Source of the DNA: CAVRQM01 sp963838805
GTDB lineage: Bacteria > Pseudomonadota > Alphaproteobacteria > Acetobacterales > Acetobacteraceae
Direction: 5' to 3'
Assembly (NCBI GenBank): GCA_963838805.1
Contig: CAWISK010000006.1
Location: 473,566 to 537,565 of the forward strand
Length of the DNA: 64,000 nt
The position numbers and the translations under genes were made by a program. The notes below the pieces were generated by a model that had not been told where the DNA came from, ran no database searches, and was given only the letters and a program-made list of their open reading frames with translations. Below, one piece after another: positions 26,553 to 34,963 of the stretch. Every line of letters starts with the position of its first letter. The first letter of the stretch is position 1.

Positions 26553-28370
26553 ATGCGAACAATACCGATGCGGTCAATGCTGGTGGCCGGTGTGGCAGTG
26601 GGAGCGCTGCTCGCGGTGCAAGCTGCGCGGGCCGACGACCTCGTGCAGATGCAAAAGAACTCCGCCGAGTGGGTGATGCCCACCGGCACATACGACAATC
26701 ATCGCTACTCGGATCTGAAGCAGATCACCGCCGACAACGCGAGCAAGTTGCAGCCGGTATGGACGTTTTCGACCGGCGTGCTGCGCGGGCACGAGGGGGC
26801 GCCGCTGGTGATCGGCGACGTGATGTATCTGGTCGCGCCATTCCCCAACACCGTCTATGCGCTCGACCTCAACAATGACGGCAAGATCCTGTGGAAGTAC
26901 GAGCCGAAGCAGGATCCGAACGTCATCCCCGTGATGTGCTGCGACACGGTGAACCGTGGCGTTGCCTACGACAACGGGAAGATCTTCATGCATCAGGCGG
27001 ACACCACCCTGGTGGCGCTGGATGCCAAGACCGGCAAGGTGGTCTGGTCGGTGAAGACCGCCGATCCGACCAAGGGCGCGACCGGTACCGACGCGCCGAT
27101 GGTGGCGAAGGGCAAGGTCTATGTCGGCGTCTCTGGCGGCGAGTTCGGCGTGCGCGGCTGGTTCGCGGCGTATGACGAGAACGACGGCAAGCTGGTCTGG
27201 AAGGCGTATTCGACCGGACCCGACAGCGAGATGCTGATCGATCCGGAAAAGACCACCGATCTCGGCAAGCCGGTCGGTGCCGATTCCAGCCTCAAGACCT
27301 GGCAGGGCGATCAGTGGAAGATCGGCGGTGGCGACACGTGGGGCTGGTACTCCTATGACCCACAAACCAACCTGATCTATTATGGGTCGGGCAATCCCTC
27401 GACCTGGAATCCGGCGCAGCGGCCGGGCGACAACAAATGGTCGATGACCATCTTCGCGCGTGATGCCGATACCGGCATGGCGAAGTGGGTGTACCAGATG
27501 ACGCCGCACGATCAGTGGGACTATGACGGCGTCAACGAGATGATCCTGGCCGACCAGAAGATCGACGGACAGGACCGCAAGACGCTCGTGCATTTCGACC
27601 GCAACGGCTTCGGCTACACCCTCGACCGCGTGACGGGTGAGCTGCTGGTCGCGCAGAAATACGACCCGGCGGTGAACTGGGCGACCAAGGTCGACATGGA
27701 CAAGAGCAGCGCCACCTATGGCCGTCCGGAAGTGGTGGCGAAATACTCGACCGAGCACGGGGGCGAGGACAACAACACGACCGGCATCTGCCCGGCCGCC
27801 CTGGGCACCAAGGACGAGCAGCCGGCCGCGTACTCGCCGGATACCAATTTGTTCTACGTGCCGACCAACCATGTGTGCATGGACTATGAGCCGTTCCGCG
27901 TCTCCTACACCGCGGGCCAGCCCTATGTAGGTGCCACGCTGTCCATGTATCCGCCTGCGGGCCAGAGCAACATGGGCAACTTCATCGCCTGGGATGCCAG
28001 CACCGGCAAGATCGCCTGGTCGGACCCCGAGCAGTTCTCGGTCTGGTCGGGTGCGCTCGCCACCGCCGGCGGCGTGGTGTTCTACGGCACGCTCGAAGGC
28101 AATCTGAAGGCGGTCGATGCCAAGACCGGCAAGGAACTCTACAAGTTCAAGACTCCGTCCGGCATCATCGGCAACGTGATGACCTATGAGCACAACGGCA
28201 AGCAATACGTGGCGGTCCTGTCCGGCGTCGGCGGCTGGGCCGGCATCGGGCTGGCGGCCGGCCTCACCGACCCGCATGCGGGTCTGGGAGCGGTGGGCGG
28301 CTATGCGGCGCTCAGCAACTACACGAATCTGGGTGGGACATTGACGGTGTTCGCCCTGCCCAGCAGCTAG
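26553..28370 (+). CDS. xoxF: lanthanide-dependent methanol dehydrogenase XoxF
   Basis: 605-residue periplasmic PQQ enzyme oxidising methanol (and probably formaldehyde). Signal peptide ends '...AVQAARA' near residue 28. The adjacent Cys pair that packs on PQQ is 'VMCCDTVNRG' (C129-C130). Metal ligands fit XoxF: Glu in 'SGGEFGVRG' (about E197), Asn in 'GSGNPSTW' (about N281), catalytic Asp in 'QWDYDGVNE' (D323) and the extra Asp two residues later (D325) that marks lanthanide use; calcium MxaF has Ala there. Propeller W-motifs recur ('DAKTGKVVWSV', 'DADTGMAKWVYQM', 'DASTGKIAWSD'). ATG 26553 follows AAGGGAGGA. xoxG and xoxJ follow after a terminator-like hairpin. The frame is intact. Confidence 0.95.
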   Translation: MRTIPMRSMLVAGVAVGALLAVQAARADDLVQMQKNSAEWVMPTGTYDNHRYSDLKQITADNASKLQPVWTFSTGVLRGHEGAPLVIGDVMYLVAPFPNTVYALDLNNDGKILWKYEPKQDPNVIPVMCCDTVNRGVAYDNGKIFMHQADTTLVALDAKTGKVVWSVKTADPTKGATGTDAPMVAKGKVYVGVSGGEFGVRGWFAAYDENDGKLVWKAYSTGPDSEMLIDPEKTTDLGKPVGADSSLKTWQGDQWKIGGGDTWGWYSYDPQTNLIYYGSGNPSTWNPAQRPGDNKWSMTIFARDADTGMAKWVYQMTPHDQWDYDGVNEMILADQKIDGQDRKTLVHFDRNGFGYTLDRVTGELLVAQKYDPAVNWATKVDMDKSSATYGRPEVVAKYSTEHGGEDNNTTGICPAALGTKDEQPAAYSPDTNLFYVPTNHVCMDYEPFRVSYTAGQPYVGATLSMYPPAGQSNMGNFIAWDASTGKIAWSDPEQFSVWSGALATAGGVVFYGTLEGNLKAVDAKTGKELYKFKTPSGIIGNVMTYEHNGKQYVAVLSGVGGWAGIGLAAGLTDPHAGLGAVGGYAALSNYTNLGGTLTVFALPSS

Positions 28371-28395
28371 TTCCGAGAGCTGACTGAACCAAACC

Positions 28396-28445
28396 GGGAC
28401 CGGCACTCAAGCCAGAGGCAAGAGCGTCGGTCCCACTTTTTTTCC
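28396..28445 (+). terminator. strong hairpin with T-tract between xoxF and xoxG
   Basis: GGGACCG (28396-28402) pairs perfectly with CGGTCCC (28428-28434), and inner CTC/GAG bases extend the stem. It is followed at once by ACTTTTTTT, the intrinsic terminator form. Because xoxG begins only 26 bases later without an obvious new promoter, it may act as a leaky terminator that makes xoxF mRNA more abundant than xoxG. Confidence 0.65.
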
Positions 28446-28470
28446 ATATCTCGCGAGGGATACTTCCGAA

Positions 28471-28986
28471 GTGACATGGTTCGCGCGCGTCTCCATTCCG
28501 CTGATCGCTGCTGTCGTGCTTGCCGGGGGCACGGTCCGCGCCGACGCGCCGGCCAGTTCCGCCGGGGTCAGCTCGCAGGATGGCAAATGGGCCGACAAGG
28601 CCGGCAATCCCACCTATCATATCGAGGGCAACAAGGTCGATTACTACACCTTCGCAGGCTACATCCGCTACACGGCGAACTGCATGCAATGTCACGGGCC
28701 GGACGGGATGGGGTCGAGCTACGCGCCGTCCCTCGTGGATGCGCTGAAGACGATGGACTACACTCAGTTTCTCACGATTGTCGCGAGCGGCAAGAAGGAT
28801 GTGAACGCGGCGCAGAACCTGGTGATGCCGGCCTGGGGCGATAACCGCAACGTCATGTGCTACATCGACGACATCTACATCTATTTGCGCGCGCGTGCCG
28901 ATGGCGCGCTGGGTCGTGGCCGGCCGGCGGAGCACGCGCCGAAGCCCGCGGCGTTTACTGCGGCGGAAAACCAATGCATGGGATGA
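28471..28986 (+). CDS. xoxG: cytochrome c XoxG, electron acceptor of XoxF
   Basis: 171-residue periplasmic c-type cytochrome taking electrons from XoxF. The signal peptide runs to about residue 24 (IAAVVLAGGTVRADA). Haem attachment is CMQCH (C71, C74, H75) in 'YTANCMQCHGPDGMGSSYAP'. The likely axial Met is M119 in 'NLVMPAWGDN'. 'YYTFAGYIRYTANC' and 'VMCYIDDIYIYLRARADG' match XoxG/MxaG-type cytochromes. GTG at 28471 is the best start; GAGGGATAC upstream is a plausible ribosome site. Overlaps xoxJ. Confidence 0.9.
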   Translation: MTWFARVSIPLIAAVVLAGGTVRADAPASSAGVSSQDGKWADKAGNPTYHIEGNKVDYYTFAGYIRYTANCMQCHGPDGMGSSYAPSLVDALKTMDYTQFLTIVASGKKDVNAAQNLVMPAWGDNRNVMCYIDDIYIYLRARADGALGRGRPAEHAPKPAAFTAAENQCMG

Positions 28987-29828
28987 GAGCGGGCCTGCGC
29001 ACGGCGCTGGCGGCGTTCGCACTGGCGCTGTGGCCGGCCACAGCGCCGCGCGCCCAGGCGCCAGGGCTGGGCGCGTCCGTCGAGCTGGTCGATCCGCACG
29101 TGCTGCGCGTCTGCGCCGACCCGCGCAACCTGCCTTTCTCCAACGAGGCGGGCGAGGGGTTCGAGAATAAGCTGGCCGAGCTGTTCGCCAAGAAGCTCGG
29201 GAAAAGTCTGTCCTATACCTATTTTCCGCTCGGCATCGGCTTTGTCCGCAACACGCTGAATGCCTTCAAGTGTGACGTGGTGATGGGCTGGGCCCAGGGC
29301 GACGACCTCGTGCAGACCACGAACGCATACTATTCCACCGCGTATGCGCTGGTCTTCAGACCGGGCACCGGCCTGGACGGCGTCACTTCCCTCGAGGACC
29401 CGCGCCTGCGCGAAAAGCGCATCGGCGTTGTGGCGGGAACGCCGCCCTCGACACTGATGGTGCGCGACGGACTGATGGCGCGGGCGGTGCCGTACGAGCT
29501 GCATATCGACACCCGCTACGATTCGGCACCGATCGCCATGTTCGGCGACCTCATGGCGGGCAAGATCGATGCCGGCGTGCTGTGGGGGCCGATGGCCGGC
29601 TACTACGCCAAGCATGCCGCCTCGCCCGTGACCGTGGTGCCGCTGCTGTCCGAGCCACACGCGGCCATGATGGAGTTCCGCATCTCGATGGGCGTGCGGC
29701 ACAGCGACCAGAACTGGAAACGGACGCTGAACAAGCTGATCAGCCAGGAGCAGGACGAGATCAACCGACTGCTGACGGAATACGGCGTTCCGCTGCTGGA
29801 CGAGCAGGGCAAGCCGATCACCCCATGA
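28974..29828 (+). CDS. xoxJ: XoxJ, periplasmic solute-binding-type accessory protein
   Basis: 284-residue periplasmic protein of the MxaJ/XoxJ family, related to extracellular solute-binding protein family 3. Signal peptide up to about residue 28 (APRAQ). The family opening is 'LRVCADPRNLPFSNEAGEGF', followed by 'FAKKLGKSLSYTYFPLGIGF', 'CDVVMGWAQGDDLVQTTNAY' and 'SAPIAMFGDLMAGKIDAGVL'. It is thought to help XoxF activation or PQQ/metal loading rather than transport. ATG 28974 overlaps the xoxG stop; the start of the next gene overlaps its stop (ATGA). These overlaps mark a tight xoxGJ operon. Confidence 0.9.
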   Translation: MHGMRAGLRTALAAFALALWPATAPRAQAPGLGASVELVDPHVLRVCADPRNLPFSNEAGEGFENKLAELFAKKLGKSLSYTYFPLGIGFVRNTLNAFKCDVVMGWAQGDDLVQTTNAYYSTAYALVFRPGTGLDGVTSLEDPRLREKRIGVVAGTPPSTLMVRDGLMARAVPYELHIDTRYDSAPIAMFGDLMAGKIDAGVLWGPMAGYYAKHAASPVTVVPLLSEPHAAMMEFRISMGVRHSDQNWKRTLNKLISQEQDEINRLLTEYGVPLLDEQGKPITP

Positions 29829-30386
29829 CGGCGCCGCGGCGTCGCCCGCTGCTCCTGGCGCTCGCCGCCTTGCTGCCGCTCTCGGCCGGGGCGGCGGAGC
29901 CCGCGCCGCCGGAGCCGGCCGGATACCGGCAGACCGAGTATCGCGCGGCGACCCCGGAAACCCTGGCGGGCGCCCAGGTGCTGACCACGGCGCAGGCGCG
30001 GGCGCTATGGCAAGGGGGCCGGGCTGCCTTCATCGACGTGCTGCCGCAGGCGCCGCGCCCGGCCGGGCTGCCCGCTGGCACCATCTGGCGCGACAAGCAG
30101 CGCTTTGACATTCCGGGCAGCGTCTGGCTGCCCGATACCGGCTATGGCGCGCTGGCGCCGCCCATGCAGGATTATTTCGTCCGCAATCTGCACGCCCTGC
30201 GGGCAGCGCACGCCGGGCCGCCTGCTGGTGTTCTACTGCCTGGCCGATTGCTGGATGTCGTGGAACGCCGCCAAGCGCGCGCTGGCCTTGGGCTTTGCGC
30301 CCGTCGCCTGGTATCGGGACGGCACCACAGGCTGGCGGGCAGCCGGGCTCACGCTCGAGCCGCGCCTTCCTCAGCCACGCCCCTGA
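29825..30386 (+). CDS. PQQ-associated CXXCW-motif rhodanese-like protein (frame break)
   Basis: Exported protein of the rhodanese-like family linked with PQQ-dependent catabolism. Signal peptide 'PLLLALAALLPLSAGAAEPA'. The body reads 'QVLTTAQARALWQGGRAAFI' and 'DIPGSVWLPDTGYGALAPPM', and the defining motif is 'CLADCWMSWNAAKRALALGF' (CxxCW). The motif is in a second frame: one extra base near 30205-30220 separates 'NLHALRAA' from 'GRLLVFYC'. Corrected length about 186. It is the last gene tightly coupled to xoxGJ. The Cys pair may act in thiol or copper/haem handling; activity is unknown. Confidence 0.78.
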
Positions 30387-30438
30387 CCGCCAGCGAAACT
30401 CCCCGAACAAGCGGGTGTGCGGCTGATATTTAGCGAAT

Positions 30439-30537
30439 ATGCTGAATGTTGTCCGCGGGGGATGGCAGTGGCCGAACTGGCGCCACGAGCGCGGCTGGGC
30501 CTCGATCCTGCACAAGCTGGCGAACCTCAACCTCTGA
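30439..30537 (+). CDS. possible 32-residue Trp-rich peptide
   Basis: A short open frame ATG 30439 to TGA 30537 encodes a basic Trp-rich peptide containing 'GGWQWPNWRHERGW' and ending 'ILHKLANLNL'. It fills the gap between the CXXCW gene and the DUF899-like gene. There is no strong ribosome site and no similarity I recognise. It may be spurious or the remnant of a larger gene. Confidence 0.25.
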   Translation: MLNVVRGGWQWPNWRHERGWASILHKLANLNL

Positions 30538-30556
30538 GCCAATGAAGGGAGTTCCC

Positions 30557-31253
30557 ATGTCGGCCTCCACTCAGCCCACGATCCACGATGTCCGGTTCCC
30601 CAACGAGAGCGCCGAATACCGCGCCGCGCGCGACAGCTTGCTGGAGGCGGAAATGGCGCTGCGCCGGCAGGCCGAGGCGGTCGCCGCCCAGCGCCGCGCG
30701 CTGCCACAAGGCGGCCGCGTTCCGGAGGACTACGTTTTCGAGGAAGGCGATGACGCGCGGCCGGTGCGATTGTCCGAGCTGTTCGGGGACAAGTCGGTGC
30801 TGCTGCTCTACAGCTTCATGTACGGGCCGGCGATGGAGCGGGCCTGCCCGTCCTGCACCTCCATCCTGGACGGCCTCGACGGCGAGGCGCCGCATATCCA
30901 CGAGCGAGCAGCGATCGCCGCGGTGGCGCGCTCGCCGATCGGTCGGTTCCGCGCTTTTGCCCGCGAGCGTGGCTGGCGGCGGCTGCGTCTGCTCTCCTCG
31001 GCCAACAACAGCTACAACCAGGATTATCACGGCGAGAATGCTCAGGGCGCTCAGCTCCCGACTCCTGAACATATTCACCCGTGGGCCGGACGGCGTGGTG
31101 CGGCACGCCTACGCAACCGAACTGGCCTTCGCCCCCAGGGAGCCGGGCCAGGATCCTCGTCACGTCGATTCCATCTGGCCGCTCTGGGGTGCTCTCGATC
31201 TTTCGCCGGAAGGCCGCGGCGCGGATTTCCGCCCGAAGCTCAGCTACGAATAG
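30557..31253 (+). CDS. DUF899 family thioredoxin-like protein (frame break)
   Basis: About 232 residues after correction. DUF899 features are clear: 'VRFPNESAEYRAARDSLLEA', 'RRALPQGGRVPEDYVFEEGD', 'LLLYSFMYGPAMERACPSCT' with the CPSC pair in the thioredoxin-fold position, and 'AFARERGWRRLRLLSSANNS'. Frame breaks near 31045-31055; after one extra base the end reads 'FTRGPDGVVRHAYATELAFA' and 'HVDSIWPLWGALDLSPEGRG'. Function of the family is not established; a redox role is likely from fold. ATG 30557 follows AAGGGAG. Not clearly part of the xox operon. Confidence 0.75.
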
Positions 31254-31334
31254 GGCCCGTTCCAGAGGGGCGGTGGTGACGTCTTTTCCGGAACCACACT
31301 ATATGTCGCAGGAAAGGTCGAGGCAGGAACAGCG

Positions 31335-31784
31335 ATGCAGCCGCAGGAGATCGAATTGCGTCTCGATGCCGCGGCCCTGGCCTGCGAGCGGGATGGGGTG
31401 CGCTTTACCGAGCTACGGCGCGAGACGCTGTCGCTGATCCTGGAAGCGGAGGGGCCGGTCGGCGCCTATGATCTGCTGGAGCGTCTGAAGCAGACGCGCC
31501 GGGGCGCCGCGCCTCCCACGATCTACCGCGCGCTCGATTTCCTCTTGGCGCAGGGGCTGGTGCATCGCGTCGAGCGGCTCAACGCCTTCATTCCCTGTCC
31601 CGACGCAGGGCACCACGCCCATCCGGTGCAATTGCTGATCTGCCGGGGCTGCGGCGCGGTCGAGGAACTGGAGGACCGCGGCGTATCGCAGGCGATCGCC
31701 CGCGCCGCGTCAGCCAAGGGGTTCCGTCCCTCGCTCGCCACGATCGAGGTCGAGGGCATGTGCGCCGCCTGCGGCGCCGCCTAG
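31335..31784 (+). CDS. zur: Fur-family zinc uptake regulator
   Basis: 149-residue metal-dependent repressor. The winged-helix part is 'FTELRRETLSLILEAEGPVG' and 'PPTIYRALDFLLAQGLVHRV'; structural zinc Cys pairs are 'LLICRGCGAVEE' and 'GMCAACGAA'; His ligands lie in 'PDAGHHAHPVQLL'. This arrangement is that of Zur rather than Fur. It converges on a ZnuABC-type operon on the other strand, which it would repress when zinc is plentiful. ATG at 31335. Confidence 0.82.
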   Translation: MQPQEIELRLDAAALACERDGVRFTELRRETLSLILEAEGPVGAYDLLERLKQTRRGAAPPTIYRALDFLLAQGLVHRVERLNAFIPCPDAGHHAHPVQLLICRGCGAVEELEDRGVSQAIARAASAKGFRPSLATIEVEGMCAACGAA

Positions 31785-32577
31785 CCGGAGGCGGGCACCG
31801 CGAGGCAGCAGAACCGCGGCATAACTCACCGCGCTGAGCAGGGTGATCCAGAAGCTGGTCGGCCAATCGGTCCACCAGGACAATGCCAACCCGCCCCAGG
31901 CCTGCGCCAAGGCCAGGGCTACCGCGAGCGCCAGGCCGGGGCCGAGCCGCATCGCCACGCGCTGCGCCGTGGCGGCTGGTCCCACCATCAGCGTGAACAC
32001 CAGCAGCACGCCCACGATCTGCGCGCATTCCGCGACCGCAAGCGCCACGATCGCCAGGAACAGCATCGCCACCAGCCGGGTGCGCACCCCGCGCGCCTCG
32101 GCCAGCTCCGGTTGCAGGCTCGCGAACAGCAGCGGCCGGGAAATCACCGCCAGCGCCAACAGACTTGCCGCACCCAGCGCCAGCATCAGGCGCAGCGTCG
32201 CCCGGCTCACGCCCAGCACGTTGCCGAACAGCAGCGCCGTCGCCTGGGTTGCGAAGGCGGTGAAGAAATGCAGGAACAGCAGCCCGAAACCGAGTGCGAG
32301 CGCCAGCACCATGCCGATCGCGACATCGCGCTCGGCCAGGCGCTCGCCCAGCAGGCCCATGCCCAGACCGCCCAGCCACCGTCACCGCCACCATGCCCCA
32401 AAGCGGCGGTACGCCGATCAGCACCGCGCCGGTGGCGCCCGTGAAGCCTACATGGGCCAGCGCGTGCCCGGCAAAACTCTGGCCGCGCAGCACCAGGAAA
32501 TAGCCGACGCAGCCGGCCACCACCGCCACGATGGCTGCGGCGGCGAAGGCGTTGCGCATGAACTCGTAGTCAAGCAT
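31710..32577 (-). CDS. znuB: zinc/manganese-type ABC permease ZnuB (frame break)
   Basis: Inner-membrane permease of the metal ABC family 3. The start 'MLDYEFMRNAFAAAAIVAVV' and 'FLVLRGQSFAGHALAHVGFT' is typical; after a one-base frame break near 32365 the protein continues with hydrophobic helices such as 'GMVLALALGFGLLFLHFF' and 'LFLAIVALAVAECAQIVGVL'. The reading frame overruns the 3' end of zur to 31710; removing one further base near 31803 would end it at TAG 31781 ('VLLPRVPASG'), giving a neat convergent junction. Overlaps the znuC stop by 8 bases. Confidence 0.8.
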
Positions 32578-33370
32578 GCGCGTGCGAGGCGTGGGCGTCC
32601 GCCTCGATGTCGTGCTGGCCGCTCATCACGAAAATCCGCCCTCGCACCCGCAGCACGTCGATCGGCGCGCCGTACAGGCGCGACAGCACCGGACCGGTGA
32701 TGACCTGCTCCACGCTGCCCAGCGCCGCCTGGCCGCGCCCGAGATACAGTACCTGATCGAGTGCGCCCAGCAGCGGGTTCAGCTCGTGCGCGCTGAACAG
32801 CACGGTGATGCCGAGCGCCCGCTGCACCGCGCGCACCAACTCGACCACGCCGGCCTGGTGACGCGGATCGAGGCTGATGAGCGGCTCGTCCAGCAACAGC
32901 AGGCGCGGCCGTCCCAGCAGCGCCTGCGCCAGCAGCAGTCGCTGCCGCTCGCCGCCCGACAGCTCGGCGAGCGGCCGGCGGGCGAGGGGGCCTGCATCGA
33001 CCAGCGCGATCGCCCGCTCCACCTCGCGCTTGCCCTCGACCCCGATCAGCGGCAGGCCCCAGCGATGACCTTGCCAGGCGCTGGCCACGAAGTCCCGGCC
33101 GCTCAGCCGCGAAGCTGTTTCGGCATGACGGGATTGCGGCAGGTATCCGACAAGCGGATCGCCGCGCCGCACCGGCTGGCCTGCGATCAGGATCTCGCCT
33201 TGGCTCGGCGGCAACAGGCCAAGGATGGCGCGCAGCAGCGTCGTCTTGCCGGAGCCGTTGGCGCCCAGCACGCCGATGAACGCGCCTTGCGCGATGTCCA
33301 GATCCACCCGGTCGAGAACCGGTCGCCGGCCATAGGCGAGCGTGACACCCCGGAGTGTTGCCGCATTCAA
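32570..33370 (-). CDS. znuC: metal ABC transporter ATPase ZnuC
   Basis: 266-residue ATPase energising the ZnuB permease. Walker A 'GVLGANGSGKTTLLRAILGL', Q-loop 'GYLPQSRH', signature 'LSGGERQRLLLAQALLG', Walker B 'LLLLDEPLISLDPRH' and switch His in 'LFSAHELNPLL'. The C-terminal His-containing tail (DIEADAHASHAHA) may sense or chelate metal, as in other ZnuC proteins. Overlaps znuA by ATGA-type 4 bases and znuB by 8. Confidence 0.88.
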   Translation of the reverse strand: MNAATLRGVTLAYGRRPVLDRVDLDIAQGAFIGVLGANGSGKTTLLRAILGLLPPSQGEILIAGQPVRRGDPLVGYLPQSRHAETASRLSGRDFVASAWQGHRWGLPLIGVEGKREVERAIALVDAGPLARRPLAELSGGERQRLLLAQALLGRPRLLLLDEPLISLDPRHQAGVVELVRAVQRALGITVLFSAHELNPLLGALDQVLYLGRGQAALGSVEQVITGPVLSRLYGAPIDVLRVRGRIFVMSGQHDIEADAHASHAHA

Positions 33371-34243
33371 CTGGAAGCGGCCTTGGATAGCGCCTGGTCG
33401 AGCGCGTCGAGCTGCCCCGCCATCCAGCTCTGGTAGGTCTTGCCGGGGGGCTCGGTCTCGCTCACGCCGACCACCGGAACGTGCGATTGCCGGGCGATTG
33501 CCAGCAGGCGCTTCGCCGGCTCGTCAGTCGCCTGATTGTTGTAGAGCAGCACCCGCACGCGCCGCTGCCGCAGATCGTCCTCGAACGCCGCGACGTCCGA
33601 AGCGGCCGGCTCGGCATTGTTCATCACCGCGAGCTGGAAGCGCTGGTTGCGCATGACGAGGCCGAGCGACGCGGCCATGTAGCCGAACACCGGCTCGGTC
33701 GCCGTGACACTCTGGCCGCCGTAGCGCGCCCGCATCTTCGCGATTTGCGCGTCCAGCGGGGCCAGGGACGCCAGGAACCCCCGCAGGCGCTGCCCGTACC
33801 CGCCGGCATGGGCCGGATCGCGTCGCGCCAGATCGGCCGCCAGCGTCTTCGCGAACGCGGCCATGTTGGCGGGATCGTACCACAGATGCGGATTGTCGCC
33901 CGCCTTTCTGCCCGTGAGGTCGGCCACCACGGATCACGTCCCGCCCGGCGGCAGAGGAGGCGTCCAGCAGCTTGGCCATCCAGGGGTCGTAGCCGGCGCC
34001 GTTCTCGATCACGATGCCGGCCGTGGCAATGGCACGGGCCACGGCCGGGCTGGCCTCGAACAGATGCGGGTCGTCGTCGGGGTTGGTCAGGATGCTCGTC
34101 ACCCGCAGGTCGGCCCCGCCGATCCGGGCCGCGACGTTGCCGTAAACATTCTCCGCCGCGACCACGGAAATGGGCGGCGCCGCCCACGCCGGCACCCAAG
34201 CCAGCAGGACCATGGCCGCGAACGCCACGCTACGCCTCATCAT
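33367..34243 (-). CDS. znuA: metal ABC transporter solute-binding protein, ZnuA-like (frame break)
   Basis: Periplasmic binding protein of the Zn/Mn cluster. Signal peptide 'MMRRSVAFAAMVLLAWVPAW'; then 'ISVVAAENVYGNVAARIGG', first His in 'NPDDDPHLFEASPAVARA', 'IVIENGAGYDPWMAKLLD', second His in 'AGDNPHLWYDPANMAAFAKT', and 'VTATEPVFGYMAASLGLVMR', where the third ligand is Glu rather than the usual His. The last part 'LLYNNQATDEPAKRLLAIAR' has no clear Zn-type Glu/Asp pair. One extra base near 33925-33935 breaks the frame between 'GRDVIR' and 'VVADLTGRKAGD'. Metal identity is therefore less sure than the family name suggests. Confidence 0.78.
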
Positions 34244-34277
34244 CGACCGGTTGTCCGCTCTCGCCGAAGGACGCAAC

Positions 34278-34294
34278 CGTATAACATAACGTTC
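34278..34294 (-). promoter_or_regulatory. candidate Zur operator upstream of znuA
   Basis: An AT-rich island (TATAACATAACGTT) stands out in GC-rich DNA 35-50 bases upstream of znuA. It is an imperfect dyad with the TAACAT/ATGTTA core known from alphaproteobacterial Zur sites. Assigned by position and composition only. Confidence 0.35.
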
Positions 34295-34325
34295 TTGCCG
34301 TCAAACCTCGCGCGACCGAGAGTCG

Positions 34326-34963
34326 TTACTGCATCGCCTGCTGGATGGCCTGGGCGAGCGCGAACAGGCGCTGCTCGATCGTGGTCGGCACGTTGCAGGC
34401 GTAGCTGAGCGTCTGTCGGCGGGTCTCGAACACCCGCAATTCCATGTTGAGCTGATCGACCGACTTTGCGAGCTTCCCCGGATCGGCGGAAGACGGATCG
34501 GCGGAAGCCGCCGCGCATGGTCTGGAGCTGGGTGTTGTCGGCGCGAATCTCGTCGGCGAAATGTGCGCTGGCTGCGCCCGAAACGGTCGAGCCCGTCGAT
34601 GACGCTGGCGCGCTCGCGGTCGAGCGTGTCGAACAGGCCGGCCATCAGCATCGACAGACGCTGCTGCTTCTGCGGGCCGGCGTGCTGGGCGAAGGTGGCG
34701 ATCTCGGCCTGCGCCTGCTCGATCGGGATGCGGCGCTCGGCGAGATCGTGGACCAGCCCCGCCACCTCGGAATCCTTCGACCACGTTTGCATGAGCGGAT
34801 CGAGGGCTGGCCCCGTCCACATGGTTCCGTAAGAGAGATGCGGCACCTTGATCTGCTGGCACGGCCAGTCCGGATCGCGCGCGCCGGGATAGGCCGCCCG
34901 GCCCGTCAGCGGGGTCAGTACCACCGCCGCCAGCAGCACGGCCGAACGCATGGTCATGGTCAT
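34326..34963 (-). CDS. unknown secreted protein of the PQQ-associated ABC operon (two frame breaks)
   Basis: Exported protein of about 212 residues. Signal peptide 'MTMTMRSAVLLAAVVLTPLT'; mature start 'YPGARDPDWPCQQIKVPHLS', then 'GLVHDLAERRIPIEQAQAEI', 'KQQRLSMLMAGLFDTLDRER' and, after two single extra bases near 34560 and 34505, 'FADEIRADNTQLQTMRGG' and 'KLAKSVDQLNMELRVFETRR'. The end 'QTLSYACNVPTTIEQRLFAL' is well formed. It is mainly helical with two Cys. I do not recognise the family. Its start overlaps the permease stop, so it is part of the ABC operon and probably works with it in the periplasm. Confidence 0.6.

Noticed and set aside
26574..28406. 610-residue open frame antisense to xoxF
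   Set aside because: xoxF is intact and unmistakable; the antisense frame is a coding shadow.
31335..34243. Idea that the Znu-type system is a dedicated lanthanide importer
   Set aside because: The regulator has Zur-type Cys and His motifs and the transporter belongs to the Zn/Mn family; known lanthanide uptake uses TonB receptors and a different ABC family. Kept only as a question about metal identity.
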